Assembly: GCA_016763285.1 (NCBI GenBank)
Contig: JAESUC010000084.1
Location: 1 to 42,107 of the forward strand
Origin: Pseudomonas sp.
GTDB taxonomy: Bacteria; Pseudomonadota; Gammaproteobacteria; Pseudomonadales; Pseudomonadaceae
Reading direction: 5' to 3'
Length of the DNA: 42,107 nt
Both the position numbers and the translations under genes were made by a program. Below, in pieces: positions 1-8,402 of this stretch. Position 1 is the stretch's first letter; each line of letters opens with the position of its first letter. The notes beneath the pieces are model-generated. The model had not been told where the DNA came from. It did no database searches and saw nothing but the letters and a program-made list of their open reading frames with translations.

Positions 1-560
1 ACGTGTATCCTGCGATCAGCCGCGGCCGGCAGCAGCGCACTGCTCCACCAGTATTCGTCGTAGATGCCCAGCTCGATCTGACCCGCTCCATGGGCGTCGG
101 CCACCACCGCCGCTTCGACCAGCAGCAGTTCCTGATCGTTGGCGGCAAAGGTGCGACGGATGATGTCATACAAGGCCTGATTGGGCTCCACCACCACCAC
201 CGGATGACCCGATCGCATGGCTGCGAAGGAGCCGGTCACGCCCGCTCCCGCCCCGCATTCCATGACCCGGTCCCCAGGCACGAGCATTTCGTCAAGCAAC
301 CGCAGATCCGCCTGCTCGTAATCGCCAAGCTGAAAGTAATAGGCCATTCGCGGGCTGAAGCCACGATCCACCGGCAACACCAGGGGGTAAAACGGGTGAT
401 TCAGACGAGCCACACCGTCAAGCTCGGCCAGCCAGCGTCCGTGACGTGCCAACTGGGACCGATCCTCCGCCTCCTCCTGTGGCCATTGATTCAGCCCCCT
501 GGCGAGAACGCGCTCGCGACGATGTTCTATGGCGTCATGATCAAGCCGTGGAGCCGGCAT
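1..560 (-). CDS. Class I SAM-dependent methyltransferase, FkbM-like (partial, 3' end outside window)
   Basis: Reading the minus strand from the ATG at 560 gives an uninterrupted frame of 186 codons to the left edge, so the C-terminal part lies outside the window. The visible protein starts MPAPRLDHDAIEHRRERVLA. A long helical, charged N-terminus is followed at about residues 100-150 by VPGDRVMECGAGAGVTG, a glycine-rich SAM-binding motif I, and then VVVVEPNQAL, whose acidic residue would bind the SAM ribose. This layout resembles FkbM-type methyltransferases, which often methylate sugar hydroxyls, but the substrate cannot be read from the sequence. A modest AGGA-like ribosome site precedes the ATG. 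The gene is divergent from the transglycosylase at 673. The plus-strand frame over the same bases is a shadow. Confidence 0.7.
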   Translation of the reverse strand, partial: MPAPRLDHDAIEHRRERVLARGLNQWPQEEAEDRSQLARHGRWLAELDGVARLNHPFYPLVLPVDRGFSPRMAYYFQLGDYEQADLRLLDEMLVPGDRVMECGAGAGVTGSFAAMRSGHPVVVVEPNQALYDIIRRTFAANDQELLLVEAAVVADAHGAGQIELGIYDEYWWSSALLPAAADRRIH

Positions 561-672
561 CGAGGAGTCCTTGTTATTTCCGGGCCGGCCATACTAGCAC
601 CTGGCCAGACCAACAGCCATGCGAGCATCAAGCCGTGACAGACCACTGAGCGTGCATGGTAGAGTTGGAGCG

Positions 673-2016
673 ATGCAAACCAGCCGGAAACAATCAATGC
701 CGATAACCATTCGACGCTCAGGCAAGACCGCTCATTATCTGGGCACTGCCGCGCTCACCGTGCTGCTGGCCGCCTGTGCCGACACACCGATTCAGCAAGC
801 GCATGCCGAGGCGACCAGCAAGCCCGCCACCGCCACTCCCGTGCCGCTGCCGCCGCAATCCTCTGCGCCGGCGCCTGCACCGCAGCCAACCTTCGACCAG
901 TGGCGTGACCTGTTCCGTGAACAGGCACTGGCTGCGGGCATAAGCGCGCCACTGTTTGACCAGGCCTTCGCCGGTGTTATACCGGATCCGGGCATACTGC
1001 GGGCCGACAGCAGTCAGCCCGAATTCACCCGGCCGGTCTGGGAGTACCTCGATGGCGCGCTATCGAGCACCCGTATCAGCCGCGCGCGTGGACTGCTGGA
1101 CCAGCATGCCGCAACGCTGGCCGCGATCGAACAGCGTTACGGCGTCGACAGACATGTACTGGTAGCGATATGGGGCCTGGAAAGCAACTTTGGCAGCAAC
1201 ATGGGCGACAACTACGTGATCCGCGCCCTGGCCACCCTGGCCCACCAGGGCCGTCGGCCCGACTTTGCCCATGCCCAGTTACTGGCAGCCCTGGAGATAC
1301 TCGAGCGGGGAGATATCAGCCCGGACGGCATGCTCGGCTCCTGGGCCGGCGCCATGGGTCAGACGCAGTTCATACCCACCACCTACAACAGTCATGCGGT
1401 GGACTTCGACGGCGATAACAAGCGCGACATCTGGAATTCCTCCGCCGATGCCCTGGCCTCTGCGGCCAACTATCTGCGTGTTTCAAACTGGCAGAGCGGG
1501 CATCCCTGGGGGGCAGAGGTAACGCTGGGCGAGGATTTCGATTACGCCCTGGCTGACACCTCGATTCGCAAGCCCCTGGCAGAATGGGCGGACCTGGGCG
1601 TGCGCAATGCCCAGGGCGGTCCCCTGCAACTCGGTGAAGCCAGCCAGTCGGCATCGCTGTTGTTGCCCGCAGGGCATCGCGGCCCCGCCTTTCTCGTCAT
1701 GAACAACTTTCGCAGCATTCTGCGCTACAACAACTCCACCAGCTATGCCCTGGCCATCGGTCTGCTCGCAGAGCGTCTCCAGGGCCGCGGCAACGTGCTT
1801 GCCGCCTGGCCCACTGACGACAAGCCGTTGTCACGCACGGAGCGTCTGGAACTTCAGGAGCGCCTGCGCGCGGTGGGGTTTGACCCCGGCGGAGTGGACG
1901 GCATCATCGGCGCCAACACCCGTCAGGCGTTGCGACAATTCCAGATCGCCCTGGGGCTGCCGGCCGACGGTTACCCTTCCAAGCCCCTGCTGGACACGCT
2001 GCGCAGCTTTCAATAG
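673..2016 (+). CDS. MltB-family lytic murein transglycosylase lipoprotein with peptidoglycan-binding domain
   Basis: The 447-residue protein should cleave the MurNAc-GlcNAc bond of peptidoglycan to form 1,6-anhydro ends at the outer membrane. A basic, hydrophobic leader ends in the lipobox LLAAC (Cys at about residue 35), followed by an Ala/Pro-rich linker. The SLT_2 catalytic domain spans about 72-370, with the catalytic Glu (about residue 170) in AIWGLESNFGS and the conserved stretch GSWAGAMGQTQFIPT. A C-terminal PG_binding_1 domain (about 385-446) carries VDGIIGANTRQALRQFQ. The start is uncertain: ATG 673 is preceded by GGAG only 2 bases away, and ATG 697 and ATG 619 are alternatives in the same frame. 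Family assignment is firm. This is a second MltB-type enzyme besides the one at 6244-7257, and only this one has the extra binding domain. Confidence 0.9.
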   Translation: MQTSRKQSMPITIRRSGKTAHYLGTAALTVLLAACADTPIQQAHAEATSKPATATPVPLPPQSSAPAPAPQPTFDQWRDLFREQALAAGISAPLFDQAFAGVIPDPGILRADSSQPEFTRPVWEYLDGALSSTRISRARGLLDQHAATLAAIEQRYGVDRHVLVAIWGLESNFGSNMGDNYVIRALATLAHQGRRPDFAHAQLLAALEILERGDISPDGMLGSWAGAMGQTQFIPTTYNSHAVDFDGDNKRDIWNSSADALASAANYLRVSNWQSGHPWGAEVTLGEDFDYALADTSIRKPLAEWADLGVRNAQGGPLQLGEASQSASLLLPAGHRGPAFLVMNNFRSILRYNNSTSYALAIGLLAERLQGRGNVLAAWPTDDKPLSRTERLELQERLRAVGFDPGGVDGIIGANTRQALRQFQIALGLPADGYPSKPLLDTLRSFQ

Positions 2017-2163
2017 GTAACACTATTGTCGGTACCCGACCATGGGCGCTACCGCGAGCGCCTGTGGTAAACTGCGGCTCTATCCACGTCGGGTATTGAT
2101 CGCCAGCGCGTTCCCTAGGGCCGGCTGATGTGCCCCGATGCAATACAGGAGCAGCCTCGTTCC

Positions 2164-3213
2164 ATGAATGATCAGCCTTCCAAACGGGTCGGTAGTGGCG
2201 AAAAGTTTCGCAATGCCCAGGGCATCGCCGCGATCAAGGACGGCCAGAAACGCCGCGCCACCGACGATCCGGTCGTACGCGAACCCAAGCCCAAATGGCT
2301 GCGCGCACGCGTGCCGACCGGGGAGCGTTTCGAGGCGGTCAAGCAGAATGTGGCGTCCCACAGGCTGAGTACCGTATGCGAGGAATCCCACTGTCCCAAT
2401 ATGGGTGAATGCTGGTCGAACGGCACGGCCACGATCATGCTCATGGGTTCGGTATGCACCCGGGCGTGCCGCTTCTGTGCCGTTGACACCGGCAACCCCA
2501 ATGGCTGGCTGGACCGCGAGGAACCGGAAAACACGGCCCGATCCGTCGAGCTCATGGGGCTGCGCTACATCGTGCTCACCTCCGTGGACCGCGATGATCT
2601 GCCCGATGGCGGAGCAAGCCACTACGCTGCAGCAGTGCGGGCTATCAAGCTGCGCACGCCCCAGGTTGTCGTCGAGGCGCTCACCCCGGATTTCGATGGC
2701 GACCATTCGGCGATCGAGGCCGTGGTGGATTCCGGCCTGGAAGTCTTCGCGCAGAATGTGGAAACCGTTGAACGCCTGACCCGTGAAGTCCGCGATCCAC
2801 GGGCGGGCTATGCCAAGACCCTGAAAGTGCTCGAACACGCCAAGCGGCATCGGCCCGACGTCATCACCAAGACCAGCCTGATGCTGGGGCTCGGCGAAAC
2901 GGAGGAAGAGATCATAGCGACCTTCGACGACCTGCGCGCGATTGGCGTCGACATCGTTACCCTGGGGCAGTACCTGCAGCCCACGCGCAACCATCTCAAG
3001 GTCAAACGCTGGGTGACTCCGGAGGAGTTCAATCGCTATCGTGAAATCGGGCTGGCCAAGGGCTTCATGGAAGTGCCCTCCGGGCCACTGGTGCGTTCCA
3101 GCTACCGCGCGGACCGAGTGTTCGAAAAGAACAATCTGGGGCTCGCCGAACCTGCCGCCGTGCCGGGCCAGGGGCCCTCACCCCAGCTGATACCCACGCG
3201 CTCGGTCAGTTGA
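2164..3213 (+). CDS. lipA: Lipoyl synthase (radical SAM)
   Basis: LipA inserts two sulfur atoms into octanoyl groups carried by lipoyl domains, using two 4Fe-4S clusters. Both cysteine sets are visible: the auxiliary-cluster motif [12 protein letters not shown] and the radical-SAM motif CTRACRFC. The late signature SSYRADR, which supplies the auxiliary-cluster serine, is near the C-terminus. The length of 349 residues is a little above the usual 320-330 because of a longer N-terminus. ATG 2164 is chosen because the conserved protein follows it; AGGAG at 2147-2151 is rather far upstream, and an in-frame ATG at 2128 is the alternative. The gene points toward lipB, and its last 8 bases overlap the end of lipB tail to tail, so the two lipoylation genes are not in one operon here. 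Confidence 0.97.
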   Translation: MNDQPSKRVGSGEKFRNAQGIAAIKDGQKRRATDDPVVREPKPKWLRARVPTGERFEAVKQNVASHRLSTVCEESHCPNMGECWSNGTATIMLMGSVCTRACRFCAVDTGNPNGWLDREEPENTARSVELMGLRYIVLTSVDRDDLPDGGASHYAAAVRAIKLRTPQVVVEALTPDFDGDHSAIEAVVDSGLEVFAQNVETVERLTREVRDPRAGYAKTLKVLEHAKRHRPDVITKTSLMLGLGETEEEIIATFDDLRAIGVDIVTLGQYLQPTRNHLKVKRWVTPEEFNRYREIGLAKGFMEVPSGPLVRSSYRADRVFEKNNLGLAEPAAVPGQGPSPQLIPTRSVS

Positions 3214-3856
3214 CCCCGGCGACGGCGGCCCTGTCAGGGCCGTAACCCAGCTCTTCCAGCAGCACTGACTCCAGGCGCTCGCCGACCTCGGCAAGCGCGG
3301 GCGGAAGGTCGAGCAGGTCACTCAACTGGGTCATCGCCAGGCCAGCGTACCCGCAGGGATTGATGCGCTGAAACGGCTGCATGTCCATGTCCACATTCAG
3401 CGCCAGCCCATGAAATGAGCAGCCTCGACGTATCCGCAGACCCAGCGAGGCGATCTTGGCCGACCCGACATACACGCCAGGGGCATCGGCCCGCGGCGCA
3501 GCCTCGACCCCGTAGCTGGCCAGCAGCCTGACCAGGCTGCGCTCCATGGCCGTCACCAGGTCGCGAACACCCAGCTCCATGCGACGAATGTCCAGCATCA
3601 GGTAGGCAACCAGCTGGCCCGGTCCGTGGTAGGTCACCTGCCCGCCACGCTCTACCTGGACGACCGGTATATCACCGGCCGCCAACACATGTTCCGGCTT
3701 GCCTGCCTGCCCCTGGGTGAAGACCGGCGGATGCTCGAGCAACCAGATTTCATCCGGCGTATCGGGGCCCCGCTCGGCGGTCAGCGCGCGCATCGCCTCG
3801 AGGGTCGGCAGATAGTCCACCAATCCCAGACGTCGAACCACGGGCATTGTGCTCAC
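3206..3856 (-). CDS. lipB: Octanoyl-ACP:protein N-octanoyltransferase
   Basis: LipB moves the octanoyl group from acyl carrier protein to lipoyl domains, supplying the substrate of LipA. The 216-residue protein has the catalytic lysine in [10 protein letters not shown] (about K134) and the acyl-accepting cysteine in INPCGYAG (about C168), matching K135 and C169 of the E. coli enzyme. [15 protein letters not shown] is also typical. The GTG start at 3856 overlaps the stop of the upstream DUF493 gene as GTGA, suggesting translational coupling; an ATG three codons later (3847) is the alternative. It is the last gene of the proA-to-lipB run and ends inside the 3' end of convergent lipA. Confidence 0.97.
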   Translation of the reverse strand: MSTMPVVRRLGLVDYLPTLEAMRALTAERGPDTPDEIWLLEHPPVFTQGQAGKPEHVLAAGDIPVVQVERGGQVTYHGPGQLVAYLMLDIRRMELGVRDLVTAMERSLVRLLASYGVEAAPRADAPGVYVGSAKIASLGLRIRRGCSFHGLALNVDMDMQPFQRINPCGYAGLAMTQLSDLLDLPPALAEVGERLESVLLEELGYGPDRAAVAGVN

Positions 3857-4128
3857 AATACCATCTGCACCCGGCCGGTCGCCTTCAGCTCGGTGTTGAG
3901 CGCCTGTAGCTGATCCGGTCCGGTGGCCACGATTTCCATGCGCAATGAAAGAAAGCGTCCGTTCCTGCTTTCCCTGATGTCGACCGCGGCCGGATCAAGC
4001 TCCGGTGCATGGCGCTGAACAATATCCGTGACCAGGGCGACGAACCCCTCCCCGGCCGTACCGATCACCTTGATCGGGTACCGGCAGGGAAACTCGATAC
4101 GTGGCGGCTCTTTGTCGACTTCACTCAT
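3853..4128 (-). CDS. ybeD: DUF493 (YbeD-like) small protein
   Basis: This 91-residue protein belongs to the YbeD/DUF493 family, small ACT-like alpha/beta proteins found between dacA and lipB in many gammaproteobacteria. The visible family features are [13 protein letters not shown] near the N-terminus and a central [14 protein letters not shown] strand region. Its biochemical role is not established; the conserved place beside lipB has prompted suggestions of a link to lipoate metabolism. It starts at ATG 4128, 9 bases after the dacA stop, and its TGA overlaps the lipB GTG start. Confidence 0.93.
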   Translation of the reverse strand: MSEVDKEPPRIEFPCRYPIKVIGTAGEGFVALVTDIVQRHAPELDPAAVDIRESRNGRFLSLRMEIVATGPDQLQALNTELKATGRVQMVL

Positions 4129-4137
4129 GTCCGCCCC

Positions 4138-5325
4138 TCAGTTGAAAAAGCCGTAGAAGAACAGCCGGATGTTGTCCCACAGACGCCCGAACAGGCCCGC
4201 CTGCTCGACGTCCGCCAGAGCTACCAGGGGAGCACTGTGCAGGACCTCCTCCCCCAGCTTGACCTCGACCTGCCCGAGCACGTCACCGGCAGTAATCGGG
4301 GCCTTGATCGTCGAGTTCATGGTGATACCTGCCTCCAGTTTCTCGGCCTGCCCCTTGGGCATGGTCATTACCAGTCCATCTGCCAGACCCAGGGCTACCT
4401 CGTTCTCCACACCGGCCCAGACGCGAGCTTGCGACAGCACCTGACCAGGCTCGTAGAAGGTTTTGGTCTCGAAGAAACGGAAACCCCAGGTGAGCATCTT
4501 CTGGGTTTCGGCGGCCCGTGCCTGCTCACTGCTGGTGCCCATGACCACAGAGACCAGGCGCATGCCGTCACGCTCGGCCGAAGCCACCAGGCAATAGCCA
4601 GCCTCTTCGGTGTGACCCGTCTTCAAGCCATCAACGGTGCTGTCGCGCCAGAGCATCAGATTGCGGTTGGGCTGGCGGATTCCGTTCCAGACGAACTCCT
4701 TTTCCTTGTATATCTTGTAGTGCTCGGGATCATCACGAATGATCGCCTTGGCCATCGTGGCCATATCCCGGGCAGTTGACAGGTGCCCTTCTGCAGGCCA
4801 GCCGGTGGAATTCTCGAAATGCGTGTTATCCATACCCAGACGCCGGGCATGGCTGTTCATCAGGTCGGCAAAGGCCTCTTCGCTGCCGGCGATATGCTCG
4901 GCCATGGCAATGCTGGCGTCGTTGCCGGACTGGATGATGATGCCGCGCAGCAGGTCGATCACCTTGACCTGGTTACCGACCTCGATGAACATCTTGGAAC
5001 CACCCTTGCGCCAGGCCTTCTCGCTGACCAGCACCAGGTCCTCTTCCTTGATCTGGCCGCGCAGAATCTCGAGACTGGCAATATAGCTGGTCATCATCTT
5101 GGTCAGGCTGGCCGGTGGCAACGGCTCATCGGCATTGTGCTCCATCAGCACCTTGCCGCTGCGTGCATCCAGCAGGATGTAGCTGCTGGCCGCCAACTGC
5201 GGTGCGGCGGGAACGATGGCTGCGCCCTGGGGCGCAACATTGGGAGTCGGGACCTGCGCAGACGCCAGACCGGTCAGAGCCAACGAACCGGAAAGCAGCA
5301 GCATATGGGTCAATTTCTTTAGCAT
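4138..5325 (-). CDS. dacA: D-alanyl-D-alanine carboxypeptidase (PBP5/6 family)
   Basis: This low-molecular-weight penicillin-binding protein removes the terminal D-Ala from peptidoglycan pentapeptides in the periplasm. The signal peptide is MLKKLTHMLLLSGSLALTGL, with likely cleavage after ASA. All three active-site motifs are present: SLTK (SxxK) after PLPPA, SGN in IIQSGNDASIA, and KTG in GLKTGHTEEAG. A C-terminal PBP5_C beta domain follows, and the protein ends in an aromatic, amphipathic helix (RLWDNIRLFFYGFFN) of the type that anchors PBP5 to the inner membrane. The start is uncertain between ATG 5325 and GTG 5334; neither has a strong ribosome site. It lies between rlpA and ybeD, the standard pseudomonad order. 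P. aeruginosa calls the equivalent gene dacC. Confidence 0.96.
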   Translation of the reverse strand: MLKKLTHMLLLSGSLALTGLASAQVPTPNVAPQGAAIVPAAPQLAASSYILLDARSGKVLMEHNADEPLPPASLTKMMTSYIASLEILRGQIKEEDLVLVSEKAWRKGGSKMFIEVGNQVKVIDLLRGIIIQSGNDASIAMAEHIAGSEEAFADLMNSHARRLGMDNTHFENSTGWPAEGHLSTARDMATMAKAIIRDDPEHYKIYKEKEFVWNGIRQPNRNLMLWRDSTVDGLKTGHTEEAGYCLVASAERDGMRLVSVVMGTSSEQARAAETQKMLTWGFRFFETKTFYEPGQVLSQARVWAGVENEVALGLADGLVMTMPKGQAEKLEAGITMNSTIKAPITAGDVLGQVEVKLGEEVLHSAPLVALADVEQAGLFGRLWDNIRLFFYGFFN

Positions 5326-5363
5326 GGTACTCACTATTGGTGGAATGTAACGGGAATTGGAAT

Positions 5364-6251
5364 TCAGTTGCCGGAGATCACGGCGGGGGTTCCCAGATTG
5401 GCACGACGCAACACGTCTGCCAACTGTTCAGCCTGGTCGTGGGAGGTCATTGGTCCTATACGTACCCGATGCAGCGTGCCGGACGCATTTTCAGTCGTAC
5501 TGAGAAACACCGGGCTCGCCGTCTGGTTTTGCAGTTGCGCGCGCAGGCGTTCAGCCGACTGGGCCGACGCAAAGGCCCCCACCTGCAGGTACACATCACC
5601 GGTCATGCTGGCAGGGCTTGAGGCCGACTGGGGAGCACCCTCCGGCTTGGCCGCCCGGGCTGTCACCAGGTAGGCAGGATCTCTTTGCTGATGCCATGCG
5701 ACCGGATCGATACCCTCGACCCGCACGCGGGCTGTACCCTTTTCGGCAAAACCGAGTTTCCTGGCCGCTGCGTATGAAAGGTCGATGATCCGGTCGGAGT
5801 AGAACGGTCCCCGATCGTTCACACGCACCACGATCGTGCGATCGTTGGCCAGGTTGGTGACCTGGACATAGGTTGGCAACGGCAGCGTCTTGTGGGCCGC
5901 GGTCATGCCATACAGATCGTACAGTTCGCCGTTGGCCGTCTTCTGGCCATGGAATTTGGTGCCGTACCAGGAGGCCTCACCCTCTTCGCGATAATGCCGT
6001 CCGTCCTGCATCGGCGTGTAATCCCTGCCGAGCACACGGTAGGGCGAGGCCTTGAAGGGGCCGGTGTGCACCGTCGGAACCGCATCCGGAATCTTCGAGA
6101 CATCCATCAGATAGTCGGGGGCACCGTCGACCGAAGGCCTGGCGGAACTGGCCCCTTGACCTTGCGGTGGCGCACTCGAACAGGCCGACAGCAGACCAAT
6201 CAGCAAGCCGGTTACACCGAAACGGAGCCCTTGTATGGTTCGACTACTCAC
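5364..6251 (-). CDS. rlpA: RlpA: septal-ring lytic transglycosylase lipoprotein with SPOR domain
   Basis: In P. aeruginosa RlpA cleaves glycan strands that lack stem peptides and helps daughter-cell separation. The 295-residue protein has a lipobox LLSAC (Cys at about residue 24), a double-psi beta-barrel at about 85-180 containing GEASWYGTKFHG and the conserved VRVNDRGPF with the catalytic-type Asp, and a C-terminal SPOR domain (about 215-293, VYLQVGAFASAQSAERLR) that targets denuded septal glycan. It starts with GTG at 6251, overlapping the mltB stop by 8 bases, so translation is probably coupled. No other plausible start lies before the lipobox. Confidence 0.95.
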   Translation of the reverse strand: MSSRTIQGLRFGVTGLLIGLLSACSSAPPQGQGASSARPSVDGAPDYLMDVSKIPDAVPTVHTGPFKASPYRVLGRDYTPMQDGRHYREEGEASWYGTKFHGQKTANGELYDLYGMTAAHKTLPLPTYVQVTNLANDRTIVVRVNDRGPFYSDRIIDLSYAAARKLGFAEKGTARVRVEGIDPVAWHQQRDPAYLVTARAAKPEGAPQSASSPASMTGDVYLQVGAFASAQSAERLRAQLQNQTASPVFLSTTENASGTLHRVRIGPMTSHDQAEQLADVLRRANLGTPAVISGN

Positions 6252-7257
6252 TGCTCGCCGCCTCCCGAATCAACTCGGATAATTGATGAACGACCATCGC
6301 GTACATGACGCTTCTATTGTAGCGGGTGATCACGTACAGGTTATCCAGGCCCAGCCAGTACTGCATCTGATCCCCGCCATCAAACGCGTAGGCCATGACC
6401 TGCTGCTCGGCGGGCAGTGGCTGCCCGATCTGCCAACCCAGCTCCCGCAACTCGCCAATGCTGCGCCGGGCTTCCAGCCCCTGCTCCAGAGTAAGACCCT
6501 CGGCGAAACGGTCGCCGGTCACCTTCGCCGCTACCGCCACGTCCGCGCCTAACTGCCAGTCGTGTTCACGGAAATAATTCGCCACGCTGCCAATGGCGTC
6601 AACCGGGTTGGTCCAGATATCAACGGTGTCATCCCCGTCAAAATCCACAGCAAAGGCCTGATAGCTGCTGGGAATGAACTGCGGATACCCCATTGCCCCA
6701 GCATAGGAACCGGTCAGCGCCAGCGGGTCCATCTGCTGCTCGCGGGTCAGCACGAGGAAGGCCTTGAGCTGGCGCCGAAAGAAATCGGCCCGTGGCGGAT
6801 AATCGAATCCCAGGGTGGTCAGGGCGTCAATGACCCGGTGGCTGCCCTTGTTGCCGCCGTAGAAGGTCTCTACGCCGATGATCGCCGTGATGACTTCAGC
6901 CTCTACACCGTATTCCTGCTCGGCCCGTGCCAGCGCATCGGCATGGGTCTGCATGAAGGCGACACCCTCTGCGATACGGCGATCGGTGATGAAAATGGCG
7001 CGATACTCATGCCAGGGCCGTACCCGTTCGGCGGGGCGTGAGATGGCATCAAGAATGGCCTGCTTGCGCTCGGCGGCAGCCAGCAGCCCGCTCACGTAAC
7101 CTGGCGCGAAGCCATGTTCGACCTGCATTTCCTTGATAAAGGGCACCACCGCCGGATGCTCGGCGGAATAATCCGCAGCGCTGGCAAGCGTACTGCCGCA
7201 GGCCACCAGGGCAATGGCGGTGAGGGTTTTGAGATGACGGAAGATACCTGCCTGCAT
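6244..7257 (-). CDS. mltB: Lytic murein transglycosylase B
   Basis: MltB cleaves peptidoglycan glycan strands to 1,6-anhydro products. The 337-residue protein starts at the ATG that shares one base with the rodA stop (TAATG). The leader MQAGIFRHLKTLTAIALVAC contains a lipobox-like LVAC, although an ASA signal-peptidase I site follows it, so a lipoprotein or a soluble periplasmic form are both possible. The catalytic Glu is about residue 130 in AIIGVETFYGG, and the family stretch GSYAGAMGYPQFIPSSY is present. There is no extra peptidoglycan-binding domain, unlike the paralogue at 673-2016. A longer open frame runs back to 8208, but that part is out-of-frame rodA sequence. Confidence 0.95.
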   Translation of the reverse strand: MQAGIFRHLKTLTAIALVACGSTLASAADYSAEHPAVVPFIKEMQVEHGFAPGYVSGLLAAAERKQAILDAISRPAERVRPWHEYRAIFITDRRIAEGVAFMQTHADALARAEQEYGVEAEVITAIIGVETFYGGNKGSHRVIDALTTLGFDYPPRADFFRRQLKAFLVLTREQQMDPLALTGSYAGAMGYPQFIPSSYQAFAVDFDGDDTVDIWTNPVDAIGSVANYFREHDWQLGADVAVAAKVTGDRFAEGLTLEQGLEARRSIGELRELGWQIGQPLPAEQQVMAYAFDGGDQMQYWLGLDNLYVITRYNRSVMYAMVVHQLSELIREAASSE

Positions 7258-8402
7258 TACTGAGCCATCCATTTTCGATGCGTGTGAATCGACATGAGAA
7301 TGCCGAAACCGGATAACAGCGTCACCAGCGAGGTACCGCCATAGCTGATCAACGGCAAGGGTACCCCGACTACCGGCAACAGACCACTGACCATGCCGAT
7401 ATTGACCAGTACATAGATGAAAAACGTGAGCGTGATGCTGCCGGCCAGGAGCCTGCTGAAGGTGTCCTGCGCCTGCAGGGTGATGAACAGGCCGCGGGCG
7501 ATGATCAGCAGATAGACCATCAGCAGCAGGCACACACCGACCATGCCGAACTCTTCGGCCAGCACGGCAATGATGAAATCGGTATGGCCCTCCGGCAGGA
7601 AATCCAGGTGCGACTGGGTGCCCTGCAACCAGCCCTTGCCGAACACGCCGCCGGAACCGATGGCAGCCTTCGACTGGATGATATTCCAGCCGGCCCCCAG
7701 CGGGTCGCTTTCCGGATTCAGGAAGGTCAGCACACGACGTTTCTGGTATTCGTGCATCACAAAAAACCACATTGCCGTCGCGATCGGGCCGAGCAGCACG
7801 GCGGCCCCGATGATGTAGCGCCAGCGAAGCCCGGCCAGCAACAACACGAAAAAGCCGGAAATGGCTACCAGCAGTGACGTACCCAGGTCTGGCTGCTTGA
7901 GAATCAGGACCATCGGTATTCCGATGATGGCCAGCGTGACGCAGATGTACTTGAAGCCTGGCGGCAGATTGCGCCGTGCCAGATACCAGGCCACAGCCAT
8001 GGGCATCACCAGCTTCATGATCTCCGATGGCTGAAAACGGATCACGCCGGGAACCGTCAGCCAGCGCTGGGCGCCCTTTGCCTCGGTACCCACCAGCAAC
8101 ACCGCTATCAGCAGCAGTACGCAGCCGACATAAGCCACTGGCACCCAGCGCTCCATGAATCGCGGCTTGAACTGGGCTACCGCGAGCATGACCGCCAGGC
8201 CGACACAATAGGCAGCGCCCTGGCGGTAGAGAATACTCATGCTCTTGCTACCGGCCGAGTAGAGTACAAAACCGGCCACGGTTGCCAGTACCAGTATGAG
8301 CAGAAGCAGCCAGGGATCCACATGGATGCGCTGCCAGAACGGGTCCCGTCGCGGCAGGCCGCCACGACCCGATGATGATGCTCCGGCAAGCAGTGCTTTC
8401 AT
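7257..8402 (-). CDS. rodA: RodA, SEDS peptidoglycan glycosyltransferase
   Basis: RodA polymerises lipid II into glycan strands together with PBP2 in the elongasome. The 381-residue protein has about ten membrane segments and SEDS family motifs, including VPGVIRFQPSEIMKLVMPMA, ILKQPDLGTSLLV with the essential Asp, AAIGSGGVFGKGWLQGTQSH and the C-terminal GVPLPLISYGGTSLV. The ATG at 8402 overlaps the mrdA stop as ATGA and its own stop overlaps the mltB start, so mrdA-rodA-mltB-rlpA form one coupled string. The cytoplasmic N-terminus, rich in Ser/Gly/Arg, is slightly longer than in E. coli. Confidence 0.97.
   Translation of the reverse strand: MKALLAGASSSGRGGLPRRDPFWQRIHVDPWLLLLILVLATVAGFVLYSAGSKSMSILYRQGAAYCVGLAVMLAVAQFKPRFMERWVPVAYVGCVLLLIAVLLVGTEAKGAQRWLTVPGVIRFQPSEIMKLVMPMAVAWYLARRNLPPGFKYICVTLAIIGIPMVLILKQPDLGTSLLVAISGFFVLLLAGLRWRYIIGAAVLLGPIATAMWFFVMHEYQKRRVLTFLNPESDPLGAGWNIIQSKAAIGSGGVFGKGWLQGTQSHLDFLPEGHTDFIIAVLAEEFGMVGVCLLLMVYLLIIARGLFITLQAQDTFSRLLAGSITLTFFIYVLVNIGMVSGLLPVVGVPLPLISYGGTSLVTLLSGFGILMSIHTHRKWMAQ

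Noticed and set aside
3-638. Plus-strand open frame of 211 codons at the left edge
   Set aside because: It is antisense to the methyltransferase frame on the minus strand, which has clear SAM-binding motifs. The plus frame is His/Arg-rich with no recognisable domain.
7258-8208. Upstream extension of the mltB frame to give a 654-residue protein
   Set aside because: This part is out-of-frame rodA sequence. The signal peptide and TAATG junction with rodA fix the mltB start at 7257.
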